64,000 bases of DNA, taken from the NCBI GenBank assembly GCA_031216915.1, contig CM062289.1:250413113-250477112 (forward strand), given 5' to 3'. The notes under the pieces were generated by a model. It saw nothing but the letters and a program-made list of their open reading frames with translations, was not told the DNA's origin and did not search any database. This document shows, piece by piece, positions 45,691 to 55,249 of this stretch. Position numbers and translations under genes: made by a program. Every line of letters begins with the position of its first letter. Within the stretch, counting starts at the first letter, position 1. Source of the stretch: Pictodentalium vernedei. Lineage: Eukaryota > Mollusca > Scaphopoda > Dentaliida > Dentaliidae.

Positions 45691-46046
45691 ATCATGGGGT
45701 GAAAAGAAGAGGGGAAATGGAGGAAAATATTGTTCACTGCCATTGGCGGTGGGAAAAAATTGTCTTTCCACTTCATTGATCCTGGCAGCGACCCTGGGCG
45801 CTAGGTAAGTTGTATTGGCTGTACGATTAACTTGGTTCCTCTGTCATGGTGAAGCGGTATAGTTGGTATCTTATTATATGACAGCTACAAATAACTTTTT
45901 ATACCATGCTCACCTGTGTTACTACCTGTGAAAATCCCGTATGTTAAATTTTAGCTTTTAACCCCGCCACCGGCGTAAAGCTTCTGTTGGGGTTAAAACA
46001 AGTTGACACATATAGTAGGAAGAACATACAATTTGACCTTTGACAT
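45691..46046. other. Unannotated spacer
   Basis: A short inverted pair, AACCCCGCCACCGGCGTAAAGC / CTGTTGGGGTT, is near 45960-46000. No gene was recognised. Confidence 0.4.
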
Positions 46047-46119
46047 ATCGTCGCCTGAGTGCTAGAATGTTCTATGTCCCATAGGGGACATAGAACAGTC
46101 TAGCCCTCAAGCGACGATA
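46047..46119. repeat. Fold-back palindrome
   Basis: ATCGTCGCCTGAGTGCTAGA and TGTTCTATGTCCC pair with GGGGACATAGAACAGTCTAG and CTCAAGCGACGAT around a 2-3-base turn. Confidence 0.85.
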
Positions 46120-46420
46120 ACCCAATTTGTCGACTTCGGTACATTCACACTCACATTCAAACAAACGACTTGAGGTACCATCTACTACGTGCAATGACTT
46201 TTTTAAGTTTAAAATACCTACAATTAAATATTTAAAATAAATTTAAGAATTGTTAATAATAATTTAACTGAAAAAGCCAGGTAAATTCAATCACCTTTGA
46301 CGACGTGTGTCTGGTTGTCAATCAAGCATTCGCGTACAGCCGGTAGTACTGCAAACCAGCGCAGATGTAAACAAAACAAGCCCGTGTGTTTACTGTAGAA
46401 AGTATCGTTTTTTCTCCATT

Positions 46421-46672
46421 TTAACCCTTTACCCAACGTAACGGCCAAAACCGGCCAGCGCTATTCTCAAAAATCGCCAATTAATTTTCATTATTTTTTT
46501 CATTTTTGTCTCAAAAACATAGGTTATGACCCCTCAGTGGAACGAGCTCGTTGAGCTCGTTCCAATGAGGGGTCATAACCTATGTTTTTGAGACAAAAAA
46601 TGAAAAAAAATTAGTTATTCGAGAATTTTTTTTGCATGTGTCGTCTGCTTTTCATGTTAGGTAAAGGGTTAA
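46421..46672 (-). mobile_element. Palindromic TTAA MITE, family 1A
   Basis: TTAA lies at both ends. CCCTTTACCCAACGTAACGG left and ATGTTAGGTAAAGGG right. The centre is GAACGAGCTCGTTGAGCTCGTTC, and the arms differ by one base (CAGTGG against CCAATG). Confidence 0.94.
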
Positions 46673-46717
46673 ATGACAAAGTCGATTATTTATTGAGATC
46701 GACAGATAAACCAAATA

Positions 46718-46851
46718 GGTACTAGGGCCGGTAATCAGATTTAAACCACTGGTAGGAAATAAGGGTTTTAACCACTCGGCAGAGCTTCGCAGTTAAAACC
46801 CTTATCCTACTTGTGGTTTAAATTTGATTACTGGACCAAGTACCTCTTTAT
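46718..46851. repeat. Fold-back palindrome
   Basis: AGGTACTAGGGCCGGTAATC, AGATTTAAACCACTGGTAGG and AATAAGGGTTTTAAC pair with GTTAAAACCCTTAT, CCTACTTGTGGTTTAAATTT and GATTACTGGACCAAGTACCT. Arms are about 55 bp and the loop about 19. Confidence 0.88.
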
Positions 46852-48278
46852 TCCATATTCAATGCCGTTGTAGTTTGCCCATCAATTCTGGCTTACCGCA
46901 AAAAGTGGCACCTTTCCAAATCCATATCATGGATGTCGCAAACGAGACTGGCGTGACGATACCAGTGTATGCAGATTTTCGAGTTTTCGAGTCGAGAGTA
47001 TCATAAACGCGAAATAAAAACTCAAATGAAGTTGAGCTGAACACACTGAATGAACATTCCATTCGCATTCGAGGCCTATTGAAAAATGGTTTGTAGCAAT
47101 GTTCATGAAACTAATCCCTAAACAACAAAACCTTGTATTATTGAAAGCTGTTCTCGATAAACTGATTTTGCACCTCCTGGTACTATCAGATTTTGCAACG
47201 AGAAGAATCCTTCCAATTTCTGGAGTTATGATACATTATGGTAAATATAATTTCTTTCTTTTCCAGTTCTCAGGATTATTTTAGCAGTCAATCATCTGGG
47301 TTATTAAAATAATTTGTAAGTGTACACCTATGGTTTTGTTTCCTAATTACCGTTAACCTGGTGCCATCCTTGTTTGGGTAAACTCTTGTTAATGGATGTG
47401 TGAAATGAAAACAATATTTTGCACTTTTTCCTCGAAATTGATTGGAAATAAGCAAAAACTAGATTTTTCACCCAAAATACAGAGGCTGGGCAATTAAGAA
47501 TAGATTTTCATAAGCATCTTACAATTTGATTTAGAAAATACATACGAAACTTTTGGCCGAATACATGTAATTAAATGCCATATATTTATTATATAGCTGT
47601 CTCGTTGACGCGATCATATAACGAAATCACCACGATATCCACGGCGTCCTGTTAGATTTGGTTGATTTGCTCTCGTGAATTCGACTGCAAACGACCACCC
47701 AGACCAATTGACTGTTACATACAGATTATAGTGATAATTCATTTACAATAGAGCTTCGGGATAATGTTGGGCGAGAAAAAGTTTTTTAAAAAAAAACTCA
47801 TATTTTATGGAACAATATTGTTGTACACTTTGACAAACAATGAGTAACGCGATCGCCGCAAAGTTGCGCTGTAAAATTATTCACTCTCAATGTCACTTCC
47901 TATGATGCTACGCTTGAATGTACAAGTGTGTAATATTTAATTGTACAGTTTCTGTTTATTGTGTGCGTGTGTGTGTGGGGGGGGGGGGGGGGGCATTGCC
48001 TATTAATAGTTCTGTCGCTAAGTGTAAGGAATTGTGTTTTGTTTTGTTAGCGATCTGCTGGGAAGTTCATTGAAACGCACATAGAATTTATTCATGCGCC
48101 TGTTATGATAGCCCGTTGCGTCCCCGGAAACGAGTCGTCTATATGGTACGGAATCAGAATGAGTCGTCATTCGGAACACATTATGTGATACGTACGTACC
48201 GTTTCTCGTAGTTTCAGGCCAAAATCTGTATGATTGTTAGATAAAATATTCTATATATATCGTTTGCTTGCTTTATAG
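46852..48278. other. Probable intron upstream of the FA-methyltransferase-like exon
   Basis: It is non-coding. Parts resemble 52500-53301 in the same order: TGTAGTTTGCCCATCAA (about 46868 and 52530), and TCTCGTTGACGCGATCATAT...GACCAATTGACTGT (about 47600) against TCTCGTGTGATCTGGTCGATC...GATCAATTGACTGT (about 53043). A (GT)n-G18 tract is at about 47961-47993. Confidence 0.5.
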
Positions 48279-48722
48279 GTAAAATTGTCTCCATATCAAC
48301 TGCAGGCGGAGATCCATATACAAAAGTTGACGACAGCTTGGGACTAATAGACCTAACGTGCACCACATTCAGAATCCAGGCCTGCAAAGAGGCATACATC
48401 AAAGTAGCATATCCACCTATCGAGGGAGCAATCTCTCACGAATACGTGCTAGGAAAATACAACAACATCTCAGAAGTATACCCATGTAGAGAAGCTTCCC
48501 CGACTTGTTTTCCTGACTTTACGATTGCAAGAAACCCTTTATCTTGCAACGAGTTTCGGGACTTCTGGATCAGCTGGTACGGTGATAAAATGCAAATGGG
48601 TGAAGGTTCAGTTGTTGGTCTCGATGTGATGTTTGAATTCATTTATACAGGCACTTTTGATCCGAATTACTGGTGGGTCAAGACAGCGACGGGCACGACT
48701 GGAATATTCATATTTGATGTTC
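48279..48722 (+). CDS. Exon encoding a Methyltransf_FA (farnesoic acid O-methyltransferase-like) domain
   Basis: Acceptor TTGCTTTATAG precedes and consensus donor GTAAGT follows. The 444-bp exon is phase 1 at both ends, the usual form for shuffled extracellular domains. It reads KIVSISTAGGDPYTKVDDS, then DLTCTTFRIQACKEAYIKVA, YVLGKYNNISEVYPCRE, NEFRDFWISWYGDKMQMGEG and NYWWVKTATGTTGIFIFDV. The FRPFWISW..G.I.VG core and the closing GATGEWIF-like strand are the hallmarks of the Methyltransf_FA domain (named after a crustacean protein; in most animals it is an extracellular module and not a proven enzyme). The paired cysteines (TCTTF, QACKE, YPCREASPTCF, LSCNEF) suit a secreted or cell-surface protein. 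Upstream exons, including any signal peptide, were not found. Confidence 0.75.
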
Positions 48723-48825
48723 GTAAGTAAAATATTTAACTGGAGTCAATTCAGTAGTTTTGTGATGACAAGGGCTTTATTTCATTTTATTATATGCTAG
48801 CCTATGAAATATCACCAATTATCTA

Positions 48826-48872
48826 AGATATTTCTAGATATCCATCGACTCGATGGGTATCGAGAAATATCC
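48826..48872. repeat. Short palindrome
   Basis: GATATTTCTAGATATCCATCG pairs with CGATGGGTATCGAGAAATATC around GACT. Confidence 0.7.
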
Positions 48873-49037
48873 CTCAGTAGCGTCCTAAATGACGTCACAC
48901 ATCGGCGCATGACGTCGCCTTTAACATCACCTTGAAGGAACGATCAGCAGATATTTGTTATTGTCTTGAAACTAGTTTACAGACGAATTGGGCTAAATAT
49001 TGTGCATTAAAATGTCACGTAGCATGTAATAAAAAGA

Positions 49038-49143
49038 AAATCTACGCTATTTTATTGAATATCGGGAATTATCTCATGAGTGTGGACCTGAAAGTTTTAT
49101 TTTTCACGAGCGCTTGCCGATATTCACTAAAATAGCGTAGATA
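49038..49143. repeat. Fold-back with 26-bp inverted ends
   Basis: ATCTACGCTATTTTATTGAATATCGG pairs with CCGATATTCACTAAAATAGCGTAGAT around about 50 unpaired bases. One mismatch was seen. It is MITE-like. Confidence 0.8.
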
Positions 49144-49800
49144 TCATCAATATATTTAATGTTTGCGAAGGTGCGATCCTATAAATGACTATTTTCAAGC
49201 AAACGGCTACAGGTGCAGGCCAATGATCTCTATAAAATTAGATTTCTGGAACATAGCAAAAAACATCTCAGCTCAATCTACTTCATCTCTCAAGATAGCG
49301 TCAGGTCAAGTAATGCGGTAACTCCTCCCTTCTGTGATGTTTGATGACATGCAAGTTGTTGCGATGTAACTGTAGTCATGGCGGAACGGTTTTTCACATC
49401 ATCAAACATAAACCGAAAGCCTAGCACAAAAACTGCCAATAACAACTTTCCAACATCAACACTTGTTTTTGTCGTTGATAACTAAAGATGTTGTAAAATT
49501 CAACTTGTATTTCCGAGAAAAATGTCCACATTGTCAACATTATCATTCTTCGCAGACATCAACGTATATTCTTTAAAAACCGAACGCCGATTGCGAAATG
49601 ACGGAAAGCTAAAAACTTTCGCGATTTTTTTGTTTTTGTGCATTGTTTCTCCTCAAGTTGGCGGCAGGTGCGACACGTTTCAATATTAGGCGAATGAGCG
49701 TTCCAGCAATCCACTTGTATGGAGATCAGTGATGTGTCCCTATAGTTGTATAGCAGACATAAATACAAGTGCACGGTTTTTGTCTCGTCTCATAAAATGT
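49144..49800. other. Intronic stretch with dispersed repeat
   Basis: 49380-49470 resembles, reversed, 19380-19460 (CTAGGCTTTNGGTT and TTGGAAAGTTG words). No exon was recognised. Confidence 0.4.
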
Positions 49801-50021
49801 TTAACCCTTTGAACCCACGAGGCCGATTTTCTGGTCCAGGAGCATGATACTACATAATTTCATCAAGTCGGATGGCTAGTAGTTTAATATGCGGAGTACA
49901 CTAATCAATATCTTCAAAGTAGACAATATCAATTACTCTACCCAGAAATAATGAATATGGTCTATTCTAATTGCTACCAATGCATTGACATGGAATATAC
50001 CACAAGGGCTCAAAGGGTTAA
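49801..50021 (+). mobile_element. TTAA-type MITE, family 2
   Basis: TTAA-CCCTTTGAACCCACGAGG left and GGGCTCAAAGGG-TTAA right. Inside are AATAATGAATATGGTCTATTC and the paired ATCAATATCTTCAAAG / AATATCAATTACTC. Confidence 0.88.
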
Positions 50022-50578
50022 AACTAAAGGTTATTAACAATGTTTGTAAATATAATCGCAGGCTAACCCATGAAACGCGATTGCACATTCATCCAACAGT
50101 TGTAAGTAGGCATCTTATAACCATCTTTTTCTAAGTACTTGAGACAAGCATCTATCGTGGCGCACTTGTAAAGGAACTTATACAACGGACTAAGTGGATT
50201 TTAACCCTCGAGTTTCGAGGTGCCGTCGATGTGGGGATTGAGGAAAGTTATTGAGCAATAAAACATCACCCTGTTGATTATTCGGAGAAGGAAATGCAGG
50301 GAAATTCTCCACTCACACTAGCACAGCAGACTGTGGGAGTCCTTTTTTGTCGATGTGGTTTGGGATCTGTTATCAACAGTTTATATCGTATGATCAGTAA
50401 CTGTCGACGGATAATGAATGAAAAAGTTTGTCAACAGAAATTTTTGCAGTTCAAATTAGGAAATATTTCCGTGATGTCACATTTCGATACATTTTCTAGA
50501 GGGGACCTTTGTAATAATGCCCATAATGTAATTATGAATTTAACCAATTGAATCTTGTTGGACAACGCTCAAGATTTA
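50022..50578. other. Unannotated intronic stretch
   Basis: The 85-codon frame (50294-50551) starts MQGNSPLTLAQQTVGVLFCR and matches no family I know. No splice context supports it. Confidence 0.35.
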
Positions 50579-51053
50579 TTGTTTCTTCAGAGGCTGTGCA
50601 TCAACTGTGCCGAGTTTGTCGCTTTAACCCTTTACCTAACATGAAAAGCAGACGACACTTGCAAAAAAAATTATTGAACGACTAATTTTTTGTCTCAAAA
50701 ACATACGTTATGACCCTTCATTGGGTCGAGCTCGACGAGCTCGTTCCAACGAGTTGTCATAACCTATGTTTTTAGACAAAAAATGAAAAAATAATGAAAA
50801 TTAGCTGGCGATTTTTGAGAATAGCGGTGGCCGGTTTTGGCCGTTACGTTGGGTAAAGGGTTAATCCGGAAGGTAACGATTTTGCAAAAAATGACCTAAT
50901 AGACTAGTCTATACGGACTTGGAACCAACACCAAATGTCTCGAAACTGACTGAGATTCAAAACATGGGCCAAAATTAGTTGGGTCGTTGAGAGCATTTTG
51001 CAGATAAATCATATCGTTGCTCAAAAGAACCGGACAGAGGCATACATTTTGAA
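50579..51053. repeat. Repeat locus carrying a MITE (unfilled copy)
   Basis: It is the counterpart of 39604-43595 without the Gypsy element: GTTTCTTCAGAGGCTGTGC... + MITE + ...ATCCGGAAGGTAACG...CATTTTGAAAGT. It has an intact MITE junction where the other copy carries the LTR element. Confidence 0.9.
50624..50864 (+). mobile_element. Palindromic TTAA MITE, family 1A
   Basis: TTAA at both ends, CCCTTTACCTAACATG left, CGTTGGGTAAAGGG right. The palindrome is more decayed here: left GACCCTTCATTGGGTCGAGC, right GCTCGTTCCAACGAGTTGTC. Confidence 0.93.
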
Positions 51054-51102
51054 AGTCATAGTTGCATTATGGGAAAGGGTTGCTGCTTGAAATTTCAGTT
51101 TT

Positions 51103-51748
51103 TAACCTCTTTACTGCCACGCACACCTTTGCCATATATGGAGGACCTCTATGTACGCCTGTATGCGAGGAAGTTCAATAAAATCTATGACTTACTTGAA
51201 ACTCTATCGTCTGATTAATTGTTGGAAAGAGCTTTGCAAATTGAATAGTTACAACATACTTTAATTATTGTTGGCAAAACGCAAATGCTGATATTGGAAG
51301 GCTGATACCATGTTAGTAGATTTCGTGTTATATGATAGTGTTAGGACATCTGTGGGACAACAGAATTGAAAAGCTTGGTCACCGAGTTGGAGCTTGTATT
51401 TTGCTTTTGGGGATAATGGGTGGCTGAAAACGGCTGGTTTCGGCATTCTGTCAAGCCATTTGTCAGGTAAAAGCATTTGACATTGATTACCAGTGAATTA
51501 TTTCTCCAGCATACAATTTGTACTCGGTCAATTGATGTCTGTTTTTAAACTTTTGAATCTGAAAGTCCGCTATTGAGGTGTAGGATTGCGATGCGACCTG
51601 AATTCATATCGTAAATAGCTGCTTAGTGAATTTGTGTTGTTGGCCACTCAAGATTATTGATCGGCCTACCCCCAAAGAGGAAAATGGACTCTTCCAACTG
51701 ATGACGCAGAACTGGCGTGAAAGCTACGACCAGGGTTCAAGGGATTAA
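51103..51748 (+). mobile_element. Decayed or split family-2 MITE
   Basis: The right end (GGACTCTTCCAACTGATGAC...CCAGGGTTCAAGGGATTAA, 51690-51748) belongs to family 2. TTAACCTCTTTACTGCC at 51103 may be its left end with later sequence between. The left call is weak. Confidence 0.4.
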
Positions 51749-52337
51749 TAGATTAAGAAAATGAAATGTGATATATATCATGAGTTGCATAAATAAGTTC
51801 GATTAGGATTTGAATCTTGTATGAGCATGTGATGGGAACCTGAGTTGCATTGTTTTCGCAGACGTTCCAGCAATCCCGTTCTACAGAATTACGTGGCTCG
51901 AATAAATCAAGAATGAACCAAGTAAGCGTGGACCACGTTATTCCAAACAGGGACGGTAGAGCCACAAGTTCGGGCATTTAGGGAGCATTTCTTGGGGCAC
52001 CCTCATAGTAGGGCACCCATACGAATATATTTGTATCAGTGATGACCCGCATGCGTTATGGGTGAGTAGGCATACAAACACAAAGCCACTGGTGGTATTA
52101 GCCTAAAGGGTCTTTAACGTCGAAAACACTGCCATTTTTTGCTTCATAGTTAACAAATTTGCGTACCGTTCAACCATGGTTGATCCAGAGAAAACAATTT
52201 GTTCAATATCTTGCCAAAAGTATTCAATATCCTCGACATTCGAGTCGATTGGTAGAAATGAAAAATCATACGAGGGATTGTTCCTTCGCATCTTAAGAGC
52301 AAAGAGTCTGAACACAACCTTCTTGCTACATTTAAAA
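51749..52337. other. Unannotated stretch
   Basis: CGCAGACGTTCCAGCAATCC at about 51859 recalls GCGTTCCAGCAATCC at about 49697, a hint of a diverged duplication. No exon was recognised. Confidence 0.35.
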
Positions 52338-52450
52338 ATGTTGACCAAGGTGTGGTCTCTTGTCTTTATACTGATTTTACATTCACATTTTTCAAGTGTG
52401 ATTTCAGCGATTCGAAAACGTGAAATATCTAGATTTGTGCCCTCTCTCTC
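52338..52450 (+). CDS. Possible first coding exon with signal peptide
   Basis: From ATG at 52338 the frame reads MLTKVWSLVFILILHSHF, SSVISA, then IRKREISRF. A short basic start, a hydrophobic core and a small-residue SVISA end look like a secretory signal. CTCTCTCTC-GTAAGC gives a consensus donor at 52451. It ends in phase 2, which does not fit the exon at 53302 directly, so another exon, another gene, or chance must be allowed for. An opposite-strand 81-codon frame overlaps it. Confidence 0.3.
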
Positions 52451-53301
52451 GTAAGCTAAGGTTGATGCAAGTATACATGATATCAGTTCCTATTATATGA
52501 CTATCATAAATACCCCCTCAATACCACTGTAGTTTGCCCATCAAATCCATCTCTCCGAAAAAACAAGAGTTTCAAGTTTTTCAGATCGTTATCATGCCTG
52601 TCTCAAACTAGGCGCACTTAAACGGGCTATTTCTACCAGTGACCTATAAATAAACATAGAACATCAGCACAGAACATAAACGCGAGTGTCTCCTCATTAA
52701 ACTCCGTTGACAAACATTTCAGTCGATGTCTATTTGAAAATGCTGCGCTGAACAATTGCAAAATAACAATTAACTATTTTCAAGATGCGAATCCAACAAA
52801 TGTAGGAGAATCTGGGTTATCGAACGCGATTCCGATTGAAATTCAAATCTTACCTCCACTGTTTTGACTTTCAAGTTTCATGTTCGATACAAACGTTCGA
52901 TATTACTACGCGTTTGGGATTCCCCAATTCCATAAATTGTTAATGGTTATTCGGCTAATACAATTCTTGTTGTATTTGATTTTTCAGGTGTTGTGATCAG
53001 TTTAAAATACTAATTGTCATATAATAAACAAATTACTACAACAGTCTCGTGTGATCTGGTCGATCTCATCTCGTCACCTCGACGGAATACAACAACACAG
53101 ATCAATTGACTGTGGGAGTAATCTGTACTTTCGAATATAAAATGTAGGATGATTTCCATAACTATTTATGCGAACCCCAGTTCCGAGGAATAACTGGGAT
53201 TCTCGGGAAATATTGAACAACCATATTCAAGAACTGTTTTACAATAACTTGTTTATTCGGTAATTTCGTATTATTTTAAATTTGTTTGAATAATTTTTCA
53301 G
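52451..53301. other. Probable intron before the PAN-like exon
   Basis: It is similar in parts to 46852-48278. Another CAG acceptor (TTGATTTTTCAG) is at about 52987, but it opens no useful frame. Confidence 0.4.
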
Positions 53302-53555
53302 CTACCTCGACCCGTGCTCTCCAGTCAACCGTTGTGGGTATAAACGAGAGGTATGATTCCATCCACCTAGAGAGATACAACGGCACTCGACTCGTGGACT
53401 GCTTGAGAATGTGCTTGCAACAAGAGGCGTGTTGCGGGGTTAGTTACCTCGATGCGTCGACACCTACTATCTGTGAAACCATAAAAGGACCATTCACAAT
53501 CCTTTCCCAAAATGGATGGAAAAGACATCAGTTACGATCTCGTTGGGGTTATTAG
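53302..53555 (+). CDS. Terminal exon with apple/PAN-like cysteine pattern
   Basis: Acceptor AATAATTTTTCAG precedes. Read in phase 1 it gives TSTRALQSTVVGINERYDSI, LERYNGTRLVDCLRMCLQQEACC, GVSYLDASTPTICETIKG and stops after RSRWGY. The DCLRMCLQQEAC..VSY......C pattern is that of apple/PAN and related extracellular modules (ECA..C...P.C..F.Y....C), often found in secreted animal proteins. Joining to the exon at 48279-48722 keeps the frame (...FIFDV-P-TSTRAL...). Domain identity is moderate since the segment is short. Confidence 0.6.
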
Positions 53556-53690
53556 TCACAACTAGATGCCTTTTTTGTCTGAAAACAATATAGAGGCTAT
53601 TTCGTATGAATTGTTGTTACCAGTGATTGCACGTTCAAGTGTCAGGCCTCGGTGAGACAATCAAATAAAATGTGTTTAACAAGATTACGC
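53556..53690 (+). promoter_or_regulatory. 3' UTR and poly(A) signal
   Basis: AATAAA at 53664-53669 lies 109 bases after the stop of the PAN-like exon, within a canonical distance for a short 3' UTR, and is followed by TGTGTTTAAC. Confidence 0.5.
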
Positions 53691-53736
53691 TACAATGATC
53701 ACAAAAATGCCCCTTCCACGCTCATATCGCGATCTG

Positions 53737-53968
53737 GGGCCAATATTATAAAATTTTTACAATTCTATTTTCTGGAATTGTATTTTCTAGTTATGACTTT
53801 AAATGGGTTGAAATGAACCATTAGCATTTTCAGAGGTGTGGCAATTTGCCAATTGGCAAATTTCCATATCTTTTAAAATGCAAATGATTCATTTTAGTCA
53901 GTTATATTAATAGGTAGAAAATACAATTCTAGAAAATACAATTGTAAAAGTGTTATAGTACTGGCCCC
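53737..53968 (+). mobile_element. MITE family 3, first of a tandem pair
   Basis: GGGGCCAATATTATAAAATT left, TGTTATAGTACTGGCCCC right, with the internal CATTTTCAGAGGTGTGGC / CCATATCTTTTAAAATG inversion. Confidence 0.85.
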
Positions 53969-54203
53969 ACGGGGTCAATACTGTAAAGATTTTACAGTTG
54001 TCTTTTCGAGAATTGAATTTTCTATCTCCGATTGCATGTGGTTCAAATGACTCATTACCGTTTTCAAAGACTCGGCAATTTGACGGTAGGTCATTTGCCA
54101 TGCCTTTTAAAACGCTAATGGTTCATTCTGGCGATTAATATTCACAGGTGAAATGTACAATCCCGGAAAATACAATTGTAAACGTTTTACAGTATTAGCA
54201 TCA
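53969..54203 (-). mobile_element. MITE family 3, second of a tandem pair
   Basis: GGGGTCAATACTGTAAAGAT left and GTTTTACAGTATTAGC right, with paired GTTTTCAAAGACTCGGC / GCCATGCCTTTTAAAAC inside. It starts a few bases after its neighbour ends. Confidence 0.8.
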
Positions 54204-54329
54204 GGTCGCAACCTTCATCAATTAGTCGAGAATTCATCAACAAAATACTGCAAAAGGAAGACCGAATAAAAAAACGAACACAAACTGCTTCTGTAACTCT
54301 GTGTTTTTACATTTCTTGTTTGACAGGTG

Positions 54330-54336
54330 AGGTATT

Positions 54337-54391
<55 letters not shown>

Positions 54392-54655
54392 TTGGCATTT
54401 AACGACACTTTCGACTGCCAGGGTCACCTCGCGTTGGACAGCTTTACGGATGGAGGAAGCTGGTCTTCCCGGAAAGAACACGGAGGAACGGCGAGCAACT
54501 GCCAGACTCCCCAACATACTAACTCCACACCTGCAGGGTTAGCACTGCTTGAAGACGAGTGCACCATCGACGTGCAGTACGCAATAGTATAGAGCGTCAC
54601 CGTGCCCCCACGTGGGCAATTGGGCTTAGTGCCTTGCCCAAGGACAAAGTGAGGT
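54330..54655 (-). mobile_element. SINE (shared body type), 5' head lost
   Basis: (TTTA)n at 54333-54392, then TTGGCATTTAACGACACTTTC...GGATGGAGGAAGCTGG...AACGGCGAGCAACTGCCAG...ACCATCGACGTGCAGTACGC...GCCTTGCCCAAGGACAAAG. Reversed, this follows the SINE body from GTCCTTGGGCAAGGC to the tail. No tRNA or 5S head is seen. Confidence 0.88.
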
Positions 54656-54671
54656 ATTACGGTTCTGTGTA

Positions 54672-54770
54672 AAGAAAAGCGGACAGAGAATTGCGATCGG
54701 GTCGCGATCCAATCAGATCCGATCGAAATGCTCTGTTCGCTTTTGTGATCACAGTACTGCAGCAACTATA
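54672..54770. repeat. Fold-back adjoining the SINE (GCGGACAGAGAA family)
   Basis: GCGGACAGAGAATTGCGATCGG pairs with CCGATCGAAATGCTCTGTTCGC, followed by TTTTGTGATCACAGTACTG. The same family is at 62955-63050, and a piece at 61140-61200. Confidence 0.75.
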
Positions 54771-55183
54771 CTTATATGACCTTTTCATTGCGTGGAGGGA
54801 TATTCGCGAAAGGACGTTGATATATGAACAATAGATTAATGAACGTGTTGACAGCACCATGCTTTAATTCCAAAGATATTCCTATGTGTTGGAGGGGAGG
54901 AGCAGCGCAGAGATTCGGAAAATACTGTCAAATAGAATTGTACACAAGAGCGAATTTTCGAGGAACTGCTATTCAAAGCTTGAGAAATTGCCTTAAAATT
55001 ACATTTTAAAGTATACACCTGGAACTTAATTAAGCACCCTCGTTTTTTTCGCAGAAGTATTAATAGAAACTCTCATTACTTTTTTGCTGTTTTTCAGATG
55101 GCCAAAAGTGACTGTTTGCGGAAAGAATGGTCTATTGACAAGTGACACAATGATGAAAATATGCAGTATTTTAATGGTGCTAA
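54771..55183. other. Stretch with weak exon hints
   Basis: A frame reads KYCQIELYTRANFRGTAIQS near 54920-54980, which recalls a beta/gamma-crystallin-like Y...F.G strand. A strong acceptor (GCTGTTTTTCAG) precedes WPKVTVCGKNGLL at 55099. Neither can be tied to a gene model. Confidence 0.2.
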
Positions 55184-55249
55184 TTACACATATCGGTCAC
55201 TAATGTTTTTGAAGGAAAAATGTTCTCTGGACAGGTATGGTACTTGAAC

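Larger units (their letters stand above)
48723..53301 (+). other. Putative intron joining the two domain exons
   Basis: It starts GTAAGT and ends with AATAATTTTTCAG. About 4.6 kb, it is filled with fold-backs, MITEs of families 1 and 2, and a possible first exon at 52338. The phases agree: 48722 leaves one base, and 53302 supplies two. Confidence 0.5.

Noticed and set aside
54320..54592. Frame with (FIYL)n start, membrane-like
   Set aside because: It comes from the (TTTA)n tail of a reversed SINE.
54885..55010. Beta/gamma-crystallin exon (IELYTRANFRG)
   Set aside because: A single strand-like match, no acceptor/donor pair and a stop soon after; not enough to call.
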